Shown: positions 11,195-23,047, counted from the stretch's first letter. The stretch: DNA of 64,000 nt from Cocos nucifera (GCA_006176705.1 QRFJ01001928.1:248001-312000); one strand, 5' to 3'. Numbers and translations: made by a program. Notes: generated by a model from the letters alone, not told the origin.

Positions 11195-11550
11195 TCAGTG
11201 CATCCTCAGCGATGTTAGGCTCCCAGGCAGGTTTAGAGGTTGCAGTATAGGTTTGGTGGTCGGAAGATCAGTGCCCACAGCTGAAGGTTCGGCTTCTTCA
11301 TTGGAAGACTCCCCCAGCAGAAAGCTGAGATCCAACTTGAAAAATTTCTCAGCTACATTCCTCTAGCAGAGCTTAAAACCTCTGATAAAGGCTTTCTTGG
11401 TAAAGTTGATCTTTCTGACTTCTAGTTCTTTAGAGGCCTTGAAGTACAAAATGGCTTATTCTTTGGCCTCGGTGATTTGCCTCTCCTTTTCAACAACTTC
11501 CACCTCCACCTTCTTCCTCCTCTCTACTTCCAAAACCAACTCTTCCTTCG
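11195..11550 (-). pseudogene. Antisense ORF of Gypsy element A, C-terminal piece
   Basis: Reading minus from the edge of element G, the frame runs through EELVLEVERRKKVEVEVVEK, a strongly charged coiled coil, then FKASKELEVRKINFTKKAFI and FKLDLSFLLGES, and ends at a TGA at 11195-11197. Two in-frame stops are present. Plant proteins annotated as putative gypsy-type transposon proteins (Transposase_28 family) have this layout: an N-terminal globular domain, a charged linker, a coiled coil and an acidic tail. The upstream piece is at 30631-31230. Removing G with one copy of its target duplication joins the two pieces in frame, which supports one original ORF. Its role is unknown. Confidence 0.7.
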
Positions 11551-11747
11551 TGTGTTGAACCCCCTAAGTAATTTTGATGATGATCAAATATTTAAGCAAA
11601 TGATTATAATGTATTTTATTTTAAGTATTCCAATGTCAAAAGAAAGAGAGCTCTTTGATCAAAATAAGAAAGACATAAAGTAAAAATCAAATAAAAATCA
11701 AATCTTCTTGATTGGTGCAAAACTTTTTTCAAAATTGTCTTGGAGCA

Positions 11748-12063
11748 GTCATCGAGACATCTCGGATTTTTTTCGAGAGCTCTCGAGTGGATTGGCATGC
11801 CCCAAATACTATCTGGCATGATTTTAAGAGGTCTTGAGTTGAACTCAAGATGTCTCGATCTTAGACAATAGAAATCCAATTTCTGTGCTCTGAGAGCGAG
11901 AGGTCTCGCGAGATTCTCAAGAGATCTCGATCTCAGATGAGCCTATTTTTCTAGAAAGTTAATTTCTCATGCAATTGATGGCAAGAGCTCTCCTGATCAA
12001 TCTGAGAGGCCTCATAACCTGGTGAGATATCTCAAGATAAATCAAGAGGTCTCGAGACTCGAC
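11748..12063. promoter_or_regulatory. Cluster of TCTCGA/GAGATCTC motifs upstream of the LTR promoter
   Basis: Around ten overlapping short motifs of the type AGGTCTCGAGA, GAGCTCTCGAG and GAGATCTCGAT fall within about 320 bases, ending roughly 130 bases before the TATA box. The same cluster is present in the other LTR at 29482-29820. They are partly palindromic and could be transcription factor sites; this is inference. Confidence 0.5.
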
Positions 12064-12189
12064 GATAATCTTTTGATGGGGTGTTCTAGATCAGATTTTT
12101 TTGGTTCCAACAGCTAGTTGCTGCTCTCCAATGGTTGGATTTTACATTTTTTGAGCTCCAATCATCACCAAAAAAGTGAAAATACTGCA

Positions 12190-12200
12190 GATATAAAAGG
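12190..12200 (+). promoter_or_regulatory. TATA box in the 5' LTR of element G
   Basis: GATATAAAAGG in the LTR, with the same box in the 3' LTR at about 29944-29954. It is the only good TATA box in the LTR and sits about 680 bases before the LTR end. Confidence 0.6.
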
Positions 12201-12869
12201 ACGAAGGCTTATTTATGATTTAACAAGAGAAAATAAAGCATGCTCTATTCTTGAACGAATACTCAATCTCCAATCAATCAGTTCTCTCAAGCTTTGAAAA
12301 ATCCTCAAGTGCATTAACTCTACGTATTCAAAGAGGCTTTCAATGAACTACAAGGATAATTTTTCTGCTCATTCAAAGAAACATTTCAAGTTGTAAAATT
12401 TTTTTTTCTCTTTTCATGTACTTAGTTTTAGCAGGGGCTGAAACTAGAGTTTTGGGATTTTTCTTTCTCCTATTTCTTCAGATTGATTTGTCTGATCCTT
12501 ATAAGGATTGTGGTTAGTGATCCTAGAAAAAAACCAACTAAATTTTTAGATAATAAGTCTAAAAAACTATCCGACTATAATCTTACAGGATTATAGTAAA
12601 ATTTCCAAGTAGGAGCTTAGAAAGTGGATGTAGGTGCAAGGTTGGTACCAAACTACTATAAATCTTGCTTATTTATGGTGTGCTTGCTCTCTCTCTATCT
12701 TTATTTTCTAAAATACTTACTCTTTTACTATTTATCTTTTTATCTTACTTAAATCATCCACCATATACAACTTACATAACATTACATAATCTTTATGGTT
12801 CTAAATTAGTTTTAAAATTTTAAAAATCTAATTCACCCCTCCTCTTGGATTGCATATCTGGATAATAAG

Positions 12870-12886
12870 TGGTATCAGAGTAGGTG
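12870..12886 (+). other. Primer binding site of element G (tRNA-Met type)
   Basis: TGGTATCAGAG lies two bases after the LTR. It matches the 3' end of plant initiator tRNA-Met and sets the element orientation. Confidence 0.85.
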
Positions 12887-12959
12887 CTCTATTATTGATT
12901 GTTGATTTAACCGTCAACAACCAAAGATCTTAGCAATCCAAAATAAAATCTTTTTTTAA

Positions 12960-14150
12960 TGATGGATACTTTATAGATAGGCCCTCATTGTTTGATGGCT
13001 CAAATTATACTTATTAAAAATCTAGGATAAAAATATTTATCTAAGCACATAACTATAATTTATGAAAAATTATGATCAATGGCCTACACACACCCAATGC
13101 ATCAATTCATGATAAAGAAATAATTCAAATGAAAGCTAAAGCAATGAATTTACTTTATTATTCATTAGACATAAATATTTTTAATATAATTTTTTTATAT
13201 AATTTAATAAATTAAATATAAAAAAAAATAGAAACTACTTTTGAGGAAGCAAATAAAAAGAAATAATAAACTTTCAAGAAGAAAAGAAAACTCACCTCAA
13301 TTCATACCTCATAATGCATGAGAATGAAAAGAAAAAGAAAAGAAAGAAACAAAAGTAAAAGAAAGCATCGATTAAGCAGGAGAAAAGCAAAGAAGAGAAG
13401 AATGAGAAAGAAATGTATAGAAAATTATTGCCTCATGACTCAAAATGATGAGATATATCATGAACACTCCTTTGAATTTATTTTTACTGAGTTAATGGAT
13501 GAATGCATGAAGATAAGGCTATAGAATAAATAACTTAAAAAATCTAATCTATCTATGGTTGAAGAAAAAAATAAAATTTTAAGTGAAAAAGAAGATCAAT
13601 TAAAAATATAAAAAATATGATCAAAGAAAAGAAAGATTTTTTGAAATAAATTAATTTTTTAACTAAAGAAAAGGAAGAATTGATTAAATTTGAAAATTTG
13701 TTAGTTGAAGAAAATGCTGAGCTTAAGAAAGAAAATAATATTTTAAAATCCTTCCTGAAATCAAATGAGAAATTAGTTTTAACTCAAGAAAATTTGAACC
13801 TAAGGATTGAAATTACTAAGTTAAAACCTATGGTAGAAAAGTTTACTCTTAGCTCAAATAAACTTCAAATGATACTTAAAAATCAAAAGATCATTTATGA
13901 TAAAGCTGGCCTAGGCTATAATCCTCTTAAGAAATAAAACTTTCTGAAAAATATTTTTGTGAACTCATCAAGCAACAAGTTTTCAAATATTACTTGCTTT
14001 AAATGTGGAAAAGTAGGACATAAATCCTATACATATTTTTCTAGTAAATTTAAAAATTTAAATATGAAGAAGATTTAAATTCCAAAAGAAACCATGAGCT
14101 CTAACCTTTATGGACCCAAGATGACTTGAGTACCAAAAATTAGTAAATAA
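12960..14150 (+). pseudogene. gag: Gag of element G, degenerate
   Basis: Broken frames on the plus strand show the Copia-type gag pattern: PSLFDGSNYTY near 12990, a KAKAMNLLYYSLDINIF block near 13130-13180 (the UBN2-like core), a very basic segment around 13320-13410, and a long coiled coil at 13680-13937 that is open for 85 codons. A zinc knuckle follows at about 13994-14036 (CFKCGKVGHKSYTY), in which the final Cys of CX2CX4HX4C has become Tyr. The tail PKETMSSNLYGPK matches the gag tail of element F. Nothing resembling protease or pol follows, as in F. Confidence 0.75.
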
Positions 14151-14734
14151 TTTTGTAGGTACACCAAGAATCCAATGGAATAAAATTAGAAAATACTTGT
14201 AGTTGAATGCCTTGGGAATGGACTTGGATGGATGATGATATTAGTAAAATCTAAACTTTTCTCACATCATGCCATCAATGTTTATTTGATTAATTCTATT
14301 ATTTTTAATGATCTATCATTATGATTTCATATTATCATTACTTGCTTAAAATTCTTTTCATATGTTAGTAAGATTAGTATGATTGATTGATTTTGATGAT
14401 TTGAATACTTTGATTTTAAAAGATTAATATGCTCTCCTCTAAGTATCATGTTATGATATGAATTGAAATTATCTTAAAATTCAACATGATATAATAACTT
14501 TTCAATATCAATTTTGCAATTGGTAAACTTAAATTAAAAGATGCTTAATTGGATATGAATATTTTTAAGTAGCTGAATATACAAGTAAACTATGTTTGAC
14601 ATTCTCCCATAAAATGCTAAATTATTAAACTTTTAATAAAAATTTTGTATGAAATAAAGTACTTGAAGATAAGACATTCAATTATAAAAATTACGTGCTT
14701 GATGTGTTGAATTACATTGCATATTAGCTTATTC
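14151..14734. other. Non-coding interior of element G, left of the B insertion
   Basis: AT-rich sequence continuing after the gag stop, with no reading frame. Parts can be matched to the minus strand of element F at about 37800-38240, for example the CTAAACTTTTCTCACATCAT segment near 14250. So it belongs to G and is not host DNA. Confidence 0.6.
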
Positions 14735-14739
14735 CTAAG

Positions 14740-15837
14740 TGTTAGTGTGAAATCTGATTGTCATCGGAGAAGTGCTAAAATCAGAGAAGATGAGGTCGCC
14801 ATCGGTGATCTACAAAATAAGTCTCGTCCAGAGCCTAGGGTGGTGGCTTCGGTAAGATCCTCCGATGATCAAGTTAGCTCTTTCGACCAACAGAAATGGA
14901 GTGCTCAGTCAAGAAAGTTGTAGAGTTTTGGAAAGAAGAAGAGAGTCTGAAGAAAATGTATCTAGAAGGTTTCTTTTATAGCACCGGAGCCTATAACAAA
15001 TTGATAGTGACCGATGCAATTGCTTGGTAGTGGGCTGTTCGAAGCCACGTGGAATTTATTATGGAGGGTGGTGTTCGTTGTCGTGACGTGCTAGTCTATT
15101 TTAGACCTAACAACTAAAGTTTGGATGGAATGGTTGCAGGTGATGAAGGGCTCTTGGATGTTATTGTTCCAAAGGAGTTCGGAGATTCTCAAGATTGACC
15201 GTGCGTTGGCTTTTATTCGCTATGTTGAAGGTGTACACCATGGTTCTTTTAGGCAGCTGGAAGGAATTTGGTCGGAAGAGAAGTCTGACAGGGGTTTGAC
15301 CAGTTAAGAGGCTCGAAAGATGTCCAATTGAAAGGAGTCTGGCTACAAGTGATCCACCTAGATCAAGTATTGATCGATGGTCGCAACAAGCAAGCGCGAC
15401 TGAAACATTGGCACCTTTATTATTCCTTTAAGGTTCGGCCATTCCCATGATTGCTCACTGGCGAATAATGATAAAGTGCTGAAGTTCGTTTAGGGGCAGT
15501 TCAAAAGAAGTTCAACTATTGGAGAAGTTTCGTTGAAGAAGATTGGTCGAATGGGATGCACGAAAGTCGAGGATTTTGCCGGTTCTATGGGATAGAAGCA
15601 TTAACCATTCGAGTTCATCTAGAGAAGAAATATGCAACCTCCCGTTGAATCCGAAATCAATCTTTCTAGCTAATTGGATTATCTGACTGCAGTATCGAAG
15701 GTCAACCATCTCAGAATGATTCAGAGTCCAAATACTCCCATGGGTTAAAGTTCAGTTGTCATAGTTGCAACCGAACGAAACTGATCAAGAGTTGGAGTCT
15801 TAGTTGAAATTTGGTAGGCACAGATTTATCCCCAACA
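14740..15837 (-). repeat. 3' LTR of Gypsy element B
   Basis: In plus orientation it runs from TGTTAGTGTG to CTCCCCAACA-type ends (CCCAACA at the right edge), next to the target duplication CTAAG at 14735-14739. The polypurine tract lies immediately to its right at 15838-15854. A minus-strand TATA box (GCTATAAAAG) is at 14973-14982. Confidence 0.93.
14973..14982 (-). promoter_or_regulatory. TATA box in the 3' LTR of Gypsy element B
   Basis: GCTATAAAAG on the minus strand, identical to the copy in the 5' LTR at 23303-23312. Confidence 0.6.
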
Positions 15838-15854
15838 CTAGTCTCCCTACTCTC
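15838..15854 (-). other. Polypurine tract of Gypsy element B
   Basis: On the minus strand GAGAGTAGGGAGACTAG lies directly before the LTR start TGTTGGGG. The homologous tract of element A is at 48442-48458. Confidence 0.7.
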
Positions 15855-16560
15855 AAGTTCAAATTTTGAAGGATGGGAGTAAAATGAAGACTGACGAAGT
15901 TCGAAGGATTTTTTAATCCTGTTAAATTTTCTACATCTGGGTTGGATGGAGAATTTTGGCTTTTACCGGACTGACGTTGAAACTTCGTAAATGTGGGGTA
16001 ACCCAAAGAGACATTTTTTGAATTTTCTATCAGAAGTCTGCTCGAAGTACGGTGCTATTAAGGATCTGCCCATTGGAAGCTTTCTGCCATGATGAGTGGG
16101 ACATGCATCGATCAAAGATTGGTTGGGAGAAATCTATAATCATAACCATCTTGAAATTCCAAGGGTTATTTAAACCCATCCTCTTCCTCCAAGCCTTTTA
16201 CTTCTTTTGAAATCCTCATCTCCTTCCTCTGGTTCCCTTCTCCATCCCAAGCGAGGGTTCAAGCTTCTTCCTCCATTTTCCTTGGTTCCAAGCGCACCCT
16301 CGTTCGATTTTCAGCTGAAGCTCCAATTGACCTACGAGCGTTGAGCCGTTAAGGATGCTGAAGCTGGATCCAATGTCTTGAGGAAGTAGCGATGAGAGCT
16401 CGAGGCCAAATTTGAGTGCACCAACAGGATGTACATTGAAAGTCTATATAAGAAAAAAGAGCTCAAGGAGGAAATCTTCAGACTGAAGGAAGCTTTGGTG
16501 ATGGTCGGAGCTGATAGCCCAAAGTTTGAAGAGTCCGGGCCACCTTAGGACTTCAACTCC
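15855..16560 (+). pseudogene. Antisense ORF remnant of Gypsy element B
   Basis: This strip lies between the polypurine tract and the repeat block and is coding on the strand opposite to B's pol. From about 16385 the frame reads ELEAKFECTNRMYIESLYKK and KELKEEIFRLKEALVMVGAD, a charged helical tail, and stops near 16548 after FEESGPP. It resembles the C-terminal end of the coiled-coil ORF in element A, also antisense to pol. Upstream of 16300 I see only short Ser/Pro-rich scraps (about 16170-16260), so most of the ORF has been lost or is unrecognisable. Confidence 0.55.
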
Positions 16561-16954
16561 ATTCTTTTTTCTTTATGTAATTGGTTTCATCAATCTTTAT
16601 TTCATCAATAATGCATTTGTTCTTTCACACAATTGGCCCTTGTCGACCTTCATTTTTCTTGCAGTGTGCCCACTTTTTGTGTAATCGATTTTATTGACTT
16701 TTATTTATAATGAGCATAACTCGATAACGAAATGGTACCTCCTTTTTACTTTTTGCTATCATCTCTTGTAGATGCAATTCTAGGTGCCTAATTTTTCTTT
16801 ACTTTGTTTCTAATGAGATGCTTATCGTGGACGTCGGGCTAGAGGTCCATTCTGCAGATTAAGATGGGGTTTTATCTTTGATGTTTGGCATGGCCGTAGC
16901 GGGATGTGTACGACAGTCGTTAGTAGGGCCTTGGCCTTTTCCTTATTTTAGATT
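16561..16954. other. Non-coding interior of Gypsy element B
   Basis: T-rich sequence between the antisense ORF remnant and the tandem repeats. No reading frame or further repeat is seen. Confidence 0.4.
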
Positions 16955-17450
16955 ATCAAGGCCTTGGCCTTCCACCCTTTGCACGATCGTATAGGTTCGT
17001 CGGGTCCATCGGTGGGATTTCTTCCCTCATCTCGGCTTGATTTAACGAGGCCTTCGACTTTGCTTATGTTAGGACGAGGTTCTCCTCCTTTCCTAACGGA
17101 TCGTAGGGGCATATTAGGATCGTTGGTAGGGCCCCTTCCCTCATCTCATCTTAGTTTAATGAGGCCTTCGACTTTGCTTACAATAGGATGAGGTTCTCCT
17201 ACTGCTCCTAATGGACTGTAGGGGCATATTAGGGCCATTGGTAGGGCCTCTCCCCTCATCTCTTCTTAGTTCAACGAGGTCTTCGACTTTGCTCACATTA
17301 GGATGAGGTTCTCCTCCTATTTTCAATGGACTGTAGGGACACATTAGGACCATTGGTAGGGCCATTCTCCTTATCTCTTCTTAGTTTAATGAGGCCTTCG
17401 ATTTTGCTTATGTTAGGATGAGGTTCTCCTCCAGTTTCCAATAAGCCACT
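16955..17450. repeat. 115-base tandem repeats between pol and antisense ORF of element B
   Basis: Units starting GAGGCCTTCGACTTTGCTTA begin at 17047, 17161, 17276 and 17391, a period of 114-115 bases, with a degraded partial unit before them. Each contains AGGATGAGGTTCTCCTCC and CATATTAGGACCATTGGTAG. A related repeat lies in element A at 9420-9860. Confidence 0.9.
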
Positions 17451-17849
17451 TCAGATTGCTCTGGAGAGTTATTTATCATCACGTAATTTTTGCACCAAGA
17501 AGTAATGATATTAAAATGAAAAAGTTTTATTGAAGGAAAGTTATTGGTAGTACATTCTTAGATTTTCTGAATTTTAAGGCCGTTGGAGCGTTGCTCCTCC
17601 GAGCTCTTTCAAGTGATTAGTTTTGGATCGAACGATCTCCTCTTTTTTATACGAATCTTTTCAATTCAAGGCGAGCTTTTCTTGATCCTGAGGTTGCAAA
17701 ATGGACGCTCGTTGGAGCAACAAGTCTCCCACCCTGAATGCTTTGCTTTTTACTTTGAAATTATAGTATCTGGCTACTCTTCGTCTATAGGCTACCATTC
17801 AAACTTAGGCTTTTTCTTTTTTTTCTTTTAGTAGATTGAGGTTGACTCT
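17451..17849. other. Non-coding sequence downstream of the integrase of element B
   Basis: No domain is recognisable. On the minus strand it corresponds to the 3' flank of pol between the integrase tail and the repeat block. Confidence 0.4.
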
Positions 17850-18960
17850 GAGGTCTTGTGAGTTATGCTGCTCATTGAAGGCTACGACTCTTGCTGATGA
17901 AAGTTCAAGCTCGATTGGGATGACTGTCTCTGCTCCAAAGGCCAAGATGAATGGTATTTTTCTAGTCGATAGCCTTTGAGTAGTTTGGTATGCCTAGAGG
18001 ATGTGGTAGAGTTTGTCCACTCAAGTCCTCCTTGCTCTTTCAAGCCTTGCCTTGATATTCTATAGTAAAATTCTGTTAGTCACCTCTACTTCACCATTTG
18101 CCTACGGATGGGCTATTGACGTGAAGTGATGGAAGATGTTTAGATCTTCGCAGAACTCAATGAATATCATCCCAGCGAACTATCGCCCGTTATCCATTAT
18201 AAGAGTTTAGGGCAGATCAAACCGATAGATGATTGACTTTTAGATGAAGTCCTGTACCTTGATCTCAGTAATTTTTATGAATGGTTCAGCCTTGACCCAT
18301 TTGGTAAAGTAGTCGATCGCAATCAAGAGGAACTTTCATTATCCGGATGTCATTAGAAAGGGGCCAAGTATATCCATTTTCCACTACACGAATAGCCAAG
18401 ATGCACTTAGTGGAGTAAGCTCGGAGGCCGACTGTCTTTGTATGTTTGCATTTCTTTGACAGCGATCATATTTCTTGATATACTCTATAGAGTTATGGTA
18501 CAAGGTCGACCAATAGTACCCCTGTTGAAACAGTCTTTATGAAAGGGATCTAGCTCCTACATGACTTTCGCAAATTTTTTCATGCACTTTCCATAATGCG
18601 AAGTCGGCCTCTGAAGGTTGGAGACATCTCAAGAGCGATAGAGAATATGACCTTTTATACAGCTTGCCTTCATATAGAACATACTGAAAAGCTTAATTTC
18701 TGAGTTTTCAAGCTTCTTTGGATCATGAGAAAGAACTCCATCCTTGAGGTAGGCAACTAGTGGATCGATCCAACTCGGCTCGTGCTTAACCTGCATAATG
18801 GACTGCAACTCCTCTGAGCTTAGGTACTTTAGAATTTCAAAAAATACTTCTTTAGGCAGTTCGATTGGGGCTGAAGTAGCCAATTTAGAGAGAAGGTTGG
18901 CTCTCATATTTTCTACCCTCAAAATCTATTGAATGCTAAAACTATTGAAGGCCGAAGTCA
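17850..18960 (-). pseudogene. Integrase of Gypsy element B
   Basis: On the minus strand the frame at 18629-18922 carries ELPKEVFFEILKYLSSEELQ, MQVKHEPSWIDPLVAYLKDG and then the zinc-finger region. This is the same linker as in element A (FKVLQHPSSEKSQKVMQVDQ). The Cys pair and DDE core continue leftward in broken frames to about 17900, including a conserved segment around 18100 (HPQANGEVEVTNR-like, with the catalytic Glu). Stops and shifts are frequent. Confidence 0.75.
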
Positions 18961-19400
18961 AGTTCTTTACTTTCTCAAGATATTTCATCATGCTTTTCTC
19001 TCGGACTTCATAGCTGCCACTAACCTGTCCGACCACCAGCTGAGAATCACTAAAAACTTGGAGCTGGTCTACCTCTAACTCTTTTTCTATTTTCAACCTA
19101 GCGATTAGAGCTTCATATTCGATCCCATTATTAGTTGTAGAAAATTTGAAGCATAGCGCATATCAATGACGACTCCCTCAAAATTAACTAGGATCAATCC
19201 CATGCCTGCTCCAATAGTGTTGGATGAACCATCCATGTACAGGGCCCAAAAACCTTCAAAAAGATTGGAACTCCCTTTGGGAGGACTCGATTGCAACCAC
19301 AAGATGCCGGTTTCATTTTGTTCAAGCTCGGCTTCATTTGAAATGGTGCATTCTACTACAAAATCTACTAATATCTGAACTTTGATCGATGGCCGAGATC
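18961..19400 (-). pseudogene. Second (archaeal-type) RNase H of Gypsy element B
   Basis: On the minus strand ALYMDGSSNTIGAGMGLILV lies near 19250 with the first catalytic Asp, followed by VNFEGVVIDMRYASNF and, in another frame, the NGIEYEALIA-like Glu box near 19110 and the SDSQLVVGQV box near 19030. It pairs with the domain in element A at 7501-7990 and supports a Tat-lineage assignment for both. Confidence 0.8.
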
Positions 19401-19499
19401 AGTAGTTGATGTAAAATTCTATAAGCTCGATTGCCCATTTTGCGATTCTTTCGGAGGCATCCATTCGATGAAGAACTACTTTAATTAGTTGATCCATGA

Positions 19500-20770
19500 G
19501 GATAGTTATGGTGTGCCCTTAAAAGTAAGGTCGGAGTTTCTTGGCAACAATTAGAAAAGAGTAAGTCAATTTTTCTAACTTAGAGTACCTAATCTTTGCA
19601 TCCCATAGGACTCGACTTATGTAGTAGACCGACTGCTGCACTTTTATTTCCTTCTTGACCAGAACTGCTACCAAGGCTACTGGGGAGACTGCTAAGTACA
19701 AGAATAATTCTTCTTCGAGCTCAGGCTTTGCCAGTAGTGGGGGTGAGCTAAGGTAGTTTTTAAGCTCCTCGAATGCCTGTTGGTATTTTGTCATCTAGCA
19801 AAAGCTCTTTGGCTGCTTGAGAACTTGAAAGAAGGGCATGCATCATTCAATCGATCTCAAGATGAAGCAGTTTAGGGATGCTACTTTTTCAATAGGGCAC
19901 TGAACTTCTTTAATCATTTTTGGAGTGGTCATCTCCTGAATAGCCTAAATTTTCTCTGGATTCACCTCAATCCCATGCCTCGACATCATAAATCTCAAAA
20001 ACTTTTCCAAGATCATATCGAAGGCACATTTGATTGGGTTCAGCTTCATCTTGTACTTTTTAAGTGCACTAAAGGTCTCTTCGAGGTCGATGATGTAATT
20101 TATTGAAGCTCGACTCTTGATGAGCATGTCATCCATATACACCTTCATGTTTTGACTGATCTGCTCCCTAAAGATTTTGTTGACCAGGCACTAGTATGTT
20201 GCCCCTGCATTCTTAAGTTTGAAAGGCATAATCCTATAACAGTAAAGACCATGGTTAGTAACAAAAGTGATTTTCTCTTCATCCTCTAGCACCATTCGGA
20301 TTGGTTATGCCAAAAAAGGCATCCATGAAAGTGAGAAGCTCGTGGCCCGAGGTTGCATCTACTAGTTGATCAATCCTGGGTAGGGGGTAACTACTTTTTG
20401 GACAAGCTTTGCTTTGCTTTTTAAAGTCTATACACATCCTCCACTTGCCATTTGCCTTTTTGACGAGCACCATGTTTGAGACTCAGCTCGGGTAGTTAAC
20501 TTTCTGGATAAATCCAGCCTTGAGAAGCTTATCAACTTCTTCTGCAATTGCTTTCTGCCTCTACAGAGTGTGGCTACGCATCTTCTCTTTTACTGGCCGA
20601 TATTTGGAATCAGCAGCCAGCCGATGTTCCATGATCTCAGCATCAATCCCTGGCATATCCGTTGGAACCCAGGCAAAGACATTCACATTTCTCCAAAGAA
20701 AGGTAATGAGTTGCTCTCGGACCTCATCCTCCAAGTTGGAGCCGATCTGCATAGTGTGCTTCTTATTCCC
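19500..20770 (-). pseudogene. Reverse transcriptase and RNase H of Gypsy element B
   Basis: Minus-strand blocks in order: RMCIDFKKQSKACPKSSYPL at about 20440-20380, with LTFMDAFFGITNP near 20310 (the first catalytic Asp; a small deletion shifts the frame right after it); MKVYMDDMLIKS at about 20145 (the Y-M-D-D box); KYKMKLNPIKCAFDM near 20050; and the RNase H part KELKNYLSSPPLLAKPELEE-type block at 19519-19794 with SVYYISRVLWDAKIRYSKLE. Four separate open stretches in different frames cover one ancestral domain. Confidence 0.85.
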
Positions 20771-20775
20771 ATCGT

Positions 20776-21310
20776 TTAATGGGATAGAATGAGGTCTTCC
20801 ATGGGCTCTCCCCCCTCCTCCGTAAGGTCATTGAGGACATCCAGTCCATTAACAGGGCAAAGGTCGGATTGGGCATTTTTCTGTAGGGCCATGGAGTAAT
20901 AGTGCCTCGCCAAGATCTGGTCTCCTCTAATCTCTCCGATCCCATAGCTTGTTGAAAACTTCATCTTTAAATAATATATTGACACTATTGCCCGAAGTGC
21001 ATTTAGACGAAGTTGACCAAGGATCGCATTATAAGCTGATGGGGCCTTCACTACCAGGAAGTCCACCTATGCCCTGGACTGCCTTGGATATTGTCTTACA
21101 GTCTTGACCAAAGTTATTATGCCCTCAACTGGTACCGCATCACCGGTAAAGCCCATTAACGGAGAGTTTATCGGCCCCAACCGACCATTAGGTATAGATA
21201 TTTTAAAGAAAGCATTATAAAATAAGACATCTATCAAACTTTCGTTATCAACAAGAATGCGGCATACATCATAGTCTGAAACATTTAAAGCAATTACAAC
21301 CACATCGTTA
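20776..21310 (-). pseudogene. Aspartic protease region of Gypsy element B
   Basis: On the minus strand the frame 21067-21303 reads RILVDNESLIDVLFYNAFFK, where LVDNES is the active-site motif with the Gly-Ser changed to Glu-Ser. A frameshift follows, and the next open stretch (20776-21066) continues with the VKAPSAYNAILGQLRLNALR block. Together these match the protease of element A at 5580-6154. Confidence 0.8.
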
Positions 21311-21559
21311 TGCGAGAACTGAGCTCCCTAGGCATCCTTGTTGATGAAAGCGATGGGATCCTCAGTTCTTCACCTCTTCTTGGGCCCTGTTGGTCCACCA
21401 GCCTCCCCTCATCGAGGTCCCCTAGAGATGGTGTTGATGATGTCGAGGGGTGGTCAATCTGCCTGTCGCTCCTCCCCCCTCGGCGGCCTAGGTTGCAGCA
21501 GTGCCCTTGGTCGATCCTCTCTTCCTTTGGGCCGACACCATAGGAATCGATCGAGCCTA

Positions 21560-22958
21560 CCTCACTTGATGAGCTCCTTAATCTCATCTTGGAGCTGGAT
21601 ACATTTTTCTATATCATGACTATGATCACGATGATAGAGGTAGTACTTGTTGGGATTGCACTTGTTGGGATGAGAGCACATCCTCTCTGGTCTAGATAGT
21701 TGTTCCTTGATCTCCATCAGTACTTATATTTTCAAAGCACTGAGGGAGGTATAGTTGTGAAACCTTCGGAGGGGGGAGCCCCATCGTGCCCTTCTGTCGG
21801 GCTTCTCTGCTTCTGAGCTTGGGTAGGGGTTCGGGCTCGCTTGCGCTTAGGGAGAGTTCGAAAGCATGGTCGAACCTCAATCAACTTCTCTTCAGATGTG
21901 GGCTTGTTTGGCTCATCCATTCATCATTCTTCTATGGCTTCATCATCCTTTGCCTTGAAGGTCTCTTCTACTCGGGCATAGCCTTCAGCCCAAGCTAACA
22001 TATCAGCAAAATTCCTGAGGTACTTCTTCTTCAGAGAGAACAATAGGTTGTTCCTCTGAAGGCCACCTTTTAGTGCGACCATAGCAATAGATTGATTTAG
22101 ATTTTGGACTTCTAGGATAGCTGCATTGAAGTGATTGACATAAGCTCAGATGGATTCTCCCTCTTGCTACTTGATGTTCATGAGGAAGTCGGAACCTCGA
22201 CAGGGGCATCGACTGTTGATGAAATGAGCCACAAACTAATGGCTCATTTGATCAATAAAAAAGATGGTATCCGACTTAAGGACCGCATACCAATTTCTGG
22301 CTGCTCCCTTTAAAGTGGATGGAAAGGCTCGACAAAGTATAGCGTCTGGTGTGCCATGGAGCAGCATCATCGTTCGAAAGGCTTTTAGGTGATCGACCGG
22401 ATTGGTAGTCCCATCGTAGCTCTTGAATTAAGAGAGCTTGAAGTTCGACGGGATAGGTTCCTACATGATGTGATGAGAGAAAGGAGGATTAGTACAGATA
22501 TGATTACCATGGGAGGGAGGAGCATGATAATGTTTCTCGATCTACCGACTCATCTCTTGCAGTTTCTGATCGAAGAGATCCTCTTAATCATGGGTCTCTA
22601 AAGTCTTATGACTGAATGAAGGAAAAGTCACCCCAGGGGTAGAGTCATGATCAGAGTAGGGGCTCTCGACCCTCTACTTTTCTTTTTTGGAGGTCATTGA
22701 TTGTCCCCAGATCGGATCATGGGGCTTCAAAGAAGTCTGCTCCGACTGAATTAGCATCGGAGGCTGCTGCTGTCGCATGGCCTATACTTCTTCCATGAGG
22801 CCACAAATCTATTGGACTAGTAGGTTGAACTACTTCGCATCCGCCATTACTGCAGGTGGAGCTTGAGTTGCTGGGGATGAAATAGGGACAGGTAGATCTG
22901 GATGAGATCTAGTCATAGAGGTTGTTGATCGTCGGGTTGAAGCTTTCTTGAGAGGCAT
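21560..22958 (-). pseudogene. gag: Gag of Gypsy element B
   Basis: The likely start is the ATG at 22958 (MPLKKASTRRSTTSMTRSHP), 107 bases after the primer site, although an upstream in-frame ATG exists at 23066. Further minus-strand blocks are EPIPSNFKLS and FKSYDGTTNPVDHLKAFRTM near 22450-22380, VALKGGLQRNNLLFSLKKKY near 22060, and a Cys/His segment (YYLYHRDHSHDIEKC) near 21640. Stops break the frame at several positions. It is the better preserved reference for the gag of element A because the N-terminus survives. Confidence 0.8.
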
Positions 22959-23047
22959 CTTTTTCGAAAAGAAGAACTTTAGAGAAGAAGTAGAGATCTC
23001 TGCTGAGCACTCTTTTAAAAATAAGGAAATCTTAAAAGGTAAAGAAG

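Larger units (their letters stand above)
11551..12867 (+). repeat. 5' LTR of element G
   Basis: It aligns end to end with 29285-30630 with scattered transitions and small indels. It starts TGTTGAACC at 11553 after an extra TG and ends GGATAATA just before the primer site. It contains a TATA box at 12191 and, upstream of it, a cluster of TCTCGAGA-type motifs. Confidence 0.9.

Noticed and set aside
15125..16006. Possible coding text in the B LTR and next to it
   Set aside because: The same text occurs in the other LTR with random substitutions and stops. It is LTR sequence, not a gene.
21310..21619. Plus-strand open frames over the element B protease and gag region
   Set aside because: They are shadows of the minus-strand gag/protease frames, which show real conserved motifs.
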